NCBI GenBank assembly: GCA_041648665.1
Contig: JBAZOP010000083.1
Span: 1-12,919 of the forward strand
DNA: 12,919 nt
Direction of reading: 5' to 3'
Origin: a bacterium
GTDB lineage: Bacteria; UBA10199; 2-02-FULL-44-16; JAAZCA01
Shown: positions 7,275-12,919 of the stretch, one piece after another
How the letters are laid out: the number at the start of each line of letters is the position of its first letter
How positions within the stretch are numbered: the first letter of the stretch is position 1
The notes under the pieces: generated by a model
Seen by the model: only the letters and a program-made list of their open reading frames with translations
The model's database searches: none
What the model was told of the DNA's origin: nothing
Made by a program: the position numbers and the translations under genes

Positions 7275-8533
7275 TCAAACCGCCAATCGAAGATCCGGTG
7301 AACCTCTGTTGCTCGTTCTGCGGCAAGAGCCAGCGCGAGGTGAGGAAGCTCATCGCGGGCCCGACCGTCTACATCTGTGACGAGTGCATCGAGCTGTGCA
7401 ACGACATCATCGCCGAGGAGAACGTGCGCACGCGCACCGGCGAGCGCATCGGCGTGCCTAAGCCCTCTGAGATCAAGGACGTGCTCGACGGCTACGTGAT
7501 CGGTCAGGACCACGCGAAGAAGGTGCTCTCGGTCGCGGTCCACAACCATTACAAGCGGATCGAATCGCGCGTGCGCAAACAGTCCGATGACGTCGAGATA
7601 GAGAAATCCAACATTCTGCTCATCGGCCCCACCGGCACGGGAAAGACGCTGCTGGCGCAGACGCTGGCCAGGCTCCTCAAGGTTCCGTTCGCCATAGCGG
7701 ATGCGACGACCTTGACCGAGGCGGGTTATGTCGGCGAGGACGTCGAGAACATCATCCTCTACCTCCTGCAGTCCGCGGACTTCGATCGCGCGCGCGCGGA
7801 ACGAGGCATCGTCTACATCGACGAGATAGACAAGATCAGCCGCAAGTCCGAGAACCCCTCGATCACGCGCGACGTCTCGGGCGAGGGGGTGCAGCAGGCG
7901 CTGCTCAAGATCATGGAGGGGACTGTGGCCTCGGTCCCGCCCAAGGGGGGACGAAAGCATCCGCAGCAGGAGTTCATCCCGGTCGACACGAGCGACATAC
8001 TCTTCATCTGCGGCGGCACCTTCGTGGGCCTCGAGGACATAGTCGAGCGCAGGATAGGCCAGAAGAAGATGGGTTTCGGAGCCGAGATCAAGGGCAAGAC
8101 CGACAAGCGGATCGGCGAGCTCCTGAAGGACGTGCAGGTCGAGGACCTGATCAAGTACGGAATGATACCCGAATTCCTGGGCAGGGTGCCGGTGCTCGCC
8201 ACGCTCGACGAGTTGGACGAGGGGGCGCTGGTCAGGGTGCTCACCGAGCCCAAGAACGCGCTGTCGAAGCAATACCAGAGGCTCTTCGAGATGGAGAAGG
8301 TGAAGCTCGAGTTCAATAAGAGCGCGCTTGAGGCGATCGCCAAGGAGGCGGTGCGCCGGAAGTCGGGCGCCAGGGGCCTGCGCGCGATACTCGAATCGGT
8401 GATGCTGGAGATCATGTACGACGTCCCGTCCAAGGAAAACATACGCGAGGTTCACATCGACGCGGACGTGATACTCAAGAAGAAACCCCCGCTCGTGGTC
8501 TATGACAGCGAGAAGAAGGCGGAAGGAGCGTAA
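7271..8533 (+). CDS. clpX: ATP-dependent Clp protease ATP-binding subunit ClpX
   Basis: A 420-aa AAA+ unfoldase that recognises, unfolds and feeds substrates into ClpP. The N-terminal zinc-binding domain has the CxxC pairs Cys14/Cys17 and Cys36/Cys39. Walker A is GPTGTGKT (119-126), the pore-1 loop is GYVG (152-155), Walker B is VYIDEID (181-187), and the RKH substrate loop is at 228-230. The ClpP-docking tripeptide is MGF (267-269), a variant of the E. coli IGF. The sensor 1/arginine-finger region EFLGRVP (301-307) and the sensor 2 motif GARGLRAI (367-374) are present. No domain is missing. GAGGTG lies 5 nt upstream, inside clpP. The lon ribosome-binding site AAGGAG (8523-8528) lies in the last codons, and lon starts 3 nt after the stop, so the three protease genes form one operon. 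Confidence 0.98.
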   Translation: MIKPPIEDPVNLCCSFCGKSQREVRKLIAGPTVYICDECIELCNDIIAEENVRTRTGERIGVPKPSEIKDVLDGYVIGQDHAKKVLSVAVHNHYKRIESRVRKQSDDVEIEKSNILLIGPTGTGKTLLAQTLARLLKVPFAIADATTLTEAGYVGEDVENIILYLLQSADFDRARAERGIVYIDEIDKISRKSENPSITRDVSGEGVQQALLKIMEGTVASVPPKGGRKHPQQEFIPVDTSDILFICGGTFVGLEDIVERRIGQKKMGFGAEIKGKTDKRIGELLKDVQVEDLIKYGMIPEFLGRVPVLATLDELDEGALVRVLTEPKNALSKQYQRLFEMEKVKLEFNKSALEAIAKEAVRRKSGARGLRAILESVMLEIMYDVPSKENIREVHIDADVILKKKPPLVVYDSEKKAEGA

Positions 8534-8536
8534 AAG

Positions 8537-11012
<2,476 letters not shown>

Positions 11013-11025
11013 AGTCAGCCCGCAT

Positions 11026-11856
11026 ATGGACAAGAGACTAATCGTCAATGCCGACGACTTCGGCATGACCATCGACGTCAGCCGCGGCATCATCGCCTCG
11101 GCCAGCGCAGGCCTTGTGCGCTCCACAAGCGTCATGGCCAACACGCCTGATTTTGGAAGCTCGCTTTCCGAGCTCGAATCATCGGGCGTTCCTCTGGATG
11201 TGGGGCTGCACGCGAACCTCACGTGGGGTAGGCCGGTCTCGGATCCGACGGAGATTCCGTCGCTGGTCGATTCAAACGGTATTTTCCTGCCGAGGGCAAG
11301 GTTGCTCGCGAAATCGATGGTGAAGGCCCTTTCGCCGGAGGAGGCGTACCGCGAGATATGGGCCCAGTGCGCGAAGCTCGCCTCGCGCAGGAAGAGCATC
11401 AGCCACATCGACGGACATCACCACGTGCACGCCTTCCCGGGCGTCGCCGCCGCGGCGGAGAGGGTGGCGCGTGAATTCAGGATTCCGTATGTGCGCGCGC
11501 CGAGGGAGGGATCATGGTCTCCCTGGAGGCGCAACGCGGTGCGAAGGCTGGCCGTCTTCATGCTCGCCGCCTCCTCTCCGCGGTACTGGAGCGCGAGGGG
11601 TTTCAGGACTTCGGATCACTTCGGCGGATTTTCTCTCGGCTCGTGCCCCGATCTCAAGCGGAGGTGGATCGATACGTTGAAGATGATCCCCGAGGGCCTC
11701 TGCGAGATCATGGTCCATCCGGGCTATTGCAGCTGCAAACTCGATTCCTACAGCGAAAGGCGCACGGAAGAGATACCGATCCTCACGGACCTCGATCTCA
11801 TGCGCGAGATAACGGAGCAGGGAATCAAGCTGGAGTCCCCATCCTCGGTCCTGTGA
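11026..11856 (+). CDS. ChbG/YdjC-family carbohydrate deacetylase (HpnK-like)
   Basis: A 276-aa protein of the YdjC/ChbG family, metal-dependent deacetylases acting on acetylated sugars such as chitooligosaccharides; HpnK of hopanoid biosynthesis belongs to the same superfamily. Family motifs: LIVNADDFGMT (5-15, metal ligand Asp11), GLHANLTWG (60-68, His62), SHIDGHHHVHAFP (126-138, His131 or its neighbours) and MVHPGY (229-234). Expected metal ligands are therefore present. No signal peptide is seen. ATG 11026 is chosen because NADDFG then sits at residue 8, as in the family. A longer frame from 10948 would overlap lon and add unrelated Arg-rich residues. No good Shine-Dalgarno is visible. It lies 13 nt after lon and probably shares its transcript, although a functional link to proteolysis is not evident. 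The substrate is uncertain. The neighbouring glycosyltransferase suggests envelope or lipid-linked glycans. Confidence 0.88.
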   Translation: MDKRLIVNADDFGMTIDVSRGIIASASAGLVRSTSVMANTPDFGSSLSELESSGVPLDVGLHANLTWGRPVSDPTEIPSLVDSNGIFLPRARLLAKSMVKALSPEEAYREIWAQCAKLASRRKSISHIDGHHHVHAFPGVAAAAERVAREFRIPYVRAPREGSWSPWRRNAVRRLAVFMLAASSPRYWSARGFRTSDHFGGFSLGSCPDLKRRWIDTLKMIPEGLCEIMVHPGYCSCKLDSYSERRTEEIPILTDLDLMREITEQGIKLESPSSVL

Positions 11857-11860
11857 CTCG

Positions 11861-12814
11861 TCAATATATATCCCTTATCGCATAGACGCGTCGGTGGGTC
11901 GCGGCGTGATATGTGCGGCTGGAGACCTCGAGCGAGAGCCCCAGCGCGCCGAGCTGGATGCCCAGCACCATCGCCAACAGCGCGAACATCAGGTTCCCCA
12001 GGTGCTCCGTTATTATCAGGTCGTCGAAGTAATAGAGGATGCTGATGATCAGGGCCACCGTGAATCCGATCGTGAAGAGGACGAGGCCGATCAGCCCGAA
12101 GAAGTGCAGGGGTCTTGCGATGTAGCTGATCATGAACTTCACCGTGAGAAGGTCCATCAGCACCCTGAAGGTGCGCGACAGGCCGTAGTTGGACTTGCCC
12201 TTCTGCCTCTCGATGTTCTTGATCGGGACCTCGGCTATGGATACGCCCTTCCAGCTGACCAGCGCCGGGATGAAACGGTGGAGCTCCCCGTAGAGGTCCA
12301 CGTCCTCGAGCACCTCGCGGCGGTAGGCCTTGAAGACGCTGCCGAAATCGTGCAGGCTCACCCCCGAGAGCCAGGCCATGAGTTTGTTCGCGATCAGCGA
12401 GGGCAATCTCCTCAGAAAGAAACTGTCCACCCTCTCTTTGCGCCAGGAGCTTGCCACGTCGTAGCCCTCGTCTATCTTCGCCAGCAGGAGCGGTATGTCC
12501 TCGGGGAAGTGCTGCAGGTCGCCGTCCATCGTGATCACGATTTCCCCGGACGAGCGTTCTATGCCGGCTGCGAGCCCCGCGGTCTGTCCGAAGCTGCGCC
12601 TCAACCTTATTATGGTGAGATTGGGGTCCGTCTTCTGCGCCTGGCGCGCGAGTTCGAAGGTCCGGTCCTTGCTGCCGTCGTCCACGAATATGATTTCGTA
12701 GCTGCGGCCCAGGCCGTCCATGACCTTCTTGAGGCGCGCGTGCAGCTCGGAGACGTTATCCTCCTCGTTGTAGAGGGGGATAACGATCGAGGTCTTGAGT
12801 TTTTTCTCCTCCAT
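11861..12814 (-). CDS. GT2 glycosyltransferase, polyprenyl-phosphate (DPM1/GtrB-like) with two C-terminal membrane helices
   Basis: A 317-aa membrane-anchored family 2 glycosyltransferase, expected to move a sugar from a nucleotide donor to undecaprenyl/polyprenyl phosphate at the inner face of the cytoplasmic membrane. GT-A motifs: SIVIPLYNEEDNV (9-21), FVDDGSKDRT (43-52, Asp45/Asp46 nucleotide binding), and TMDGDLQHFPE (95-105, DxD Asp97/Asp99). FGSVFKAYRREVL (157-169) and RQKGKSNYG (203-211) are typical of the DPMS/GtrB group. Two hydrophobic segments at about 237-262 and 273-297 are the usual C-terminal membrane hairpin. On the minus strand AGGAG lies 8 nt before the ATG. The upstream gene ends 1 nt before this start, so they form an operon. 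It converges on the deacetylase with a 4-nt gap. Sugar specificity cannot be inferred. Confidence 0.94.
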   Translation of the reverse strand: MEEKKLKTSIVIPLYNEEDNVSELHARLKKVMDGLGRSYEIIFVDDGSKDRTFELARQAQKTDPNLTIIRLRRSFGQTAGLAAGIERSSGEIVITMDGDLQHFPEDIPLLLAKIDEGYDVASSWRKERVDSFFLRRLPSLIANKLMAWLSGVSLHDFGSVFKAYRREVLEDVDLYGELHRFIPALVSWKGVSIAEVPIKNIERQKGKSNYGLSRTFRVLMDLLTVKFMISYIARPLHFFGLIGLVLFTIGFTVALIISILYYFDDLIITEHLGNLMFALLAMVLGIQLGALGLSLEVSSRTYHAATHRRVYAIRDIY

Positions 12815-12815
12815 G

Positions 12816-12919
12816 TCAGTTTCTCCTCTTCCTCAAATAGATATCGGCCCCATCCATGCTCGACTCGAGCTCGTAATTCTGCCTTACGAAATCCGACAGC
12901 GCGGGATAGCCGCTGATCG
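12816..12919 (-). CDS. C-terminal fragment of a protein entering from the right edge
   Basis: Reading the minus strand from the window edge, a frame without stops gives 33 residues beginning ISGYPALSDFVRQNYELE and ending IYLRKRRN before TGA (12816-12818). It is too short for the scan of complete frames, but it ends 1 nt before the glycosyltransferase start and reads as ordinary protein, so it is probably the end of a real co-transcribed gene. The combination of a YP pair, an aromatic/acidic stretch and a final basic Y-L-R-K-R is reminiscent of the C-termini of polytopic membrane glycosyltransferases of the GT39/ArnT type that use polyprenyl-phosphate sugars. That would fit its neighbour, but the match is weak and from memory. 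Confidence 0.6.
   Translation of the reverse strand, partial: ISGYPALSDFVRQNYELESSMDGADIYLRKRRN

Overview
The window is a gene-dense, GC-rich stretch of a bacterial chromosome with short intergenic gaps. It is dominated by the conserved protein-quality-control block tRNA-Leu, tig, clpP, clpX, lon on the + strand. That order, the strong AGGAG-type ribosome-binding sites and the nearby envelope-type genes fit a Gram-negative, proteobacterial or deltaproteobacterial-type lineage. The taxon is an inference; no marker here fixes it. Many Ile codons are ATA despite the high GC content, which gives the lineage a distinctive codon signature.

Layout. Positions 1-1392 hold the 3' part of an unrecognised Cys/Trp-rich acidic protein that is still open at the left edge, closed by a clear Rho-independent terminator (1423-1450). 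Positions 1495-5077 form a tight same-strand cluster: a nucleotidyltransferase-like protein with eroded catalytic motifs and a lysine-rich tail, an intact M20 metallopeptidase, and two class I SAM-dependent methyltransferases that do not look like a recent duplication. Positions 5168-5249 encode tRNA-Leu(UAG), with a candidate sigma-70 promoter just upstream. Only 30 nt later comes trigger factor (tig), then clpP, clpX (overlapping clpP by 4 nt) and lon. A ChbG/YdjC-like deacetylase begins 13 nt after lon. On the - strand, converging on it with a 4-nt gap, lies a GT2 polyprenyl-phosphate glycosyltransferase, preceded by the last 33 codons of a further protein that enters from the right edge.

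Function. Trigger factor folds nascent chains, ClpXP and Lon degrade misfolded or tagged proteins, and the block is probably transcribed at least partly as one unit behind the tRNA. The right-hand genes suggest cell-envelope glycan or lipid-linked sugar metabolism.

The most notable observation is that lon is not a single open frame. It switches frame at an A6 run (10275-10280) between the AAA+ and protease domains, with well-conserved Lon sequence on both sides. It could be a sequencing or assembly indel, a real mutation, or translational or transcriptional slippage. The sequence alone cannot decide. I found no CRISPR array, insertion sequence, prophage or recognisable new defence system.
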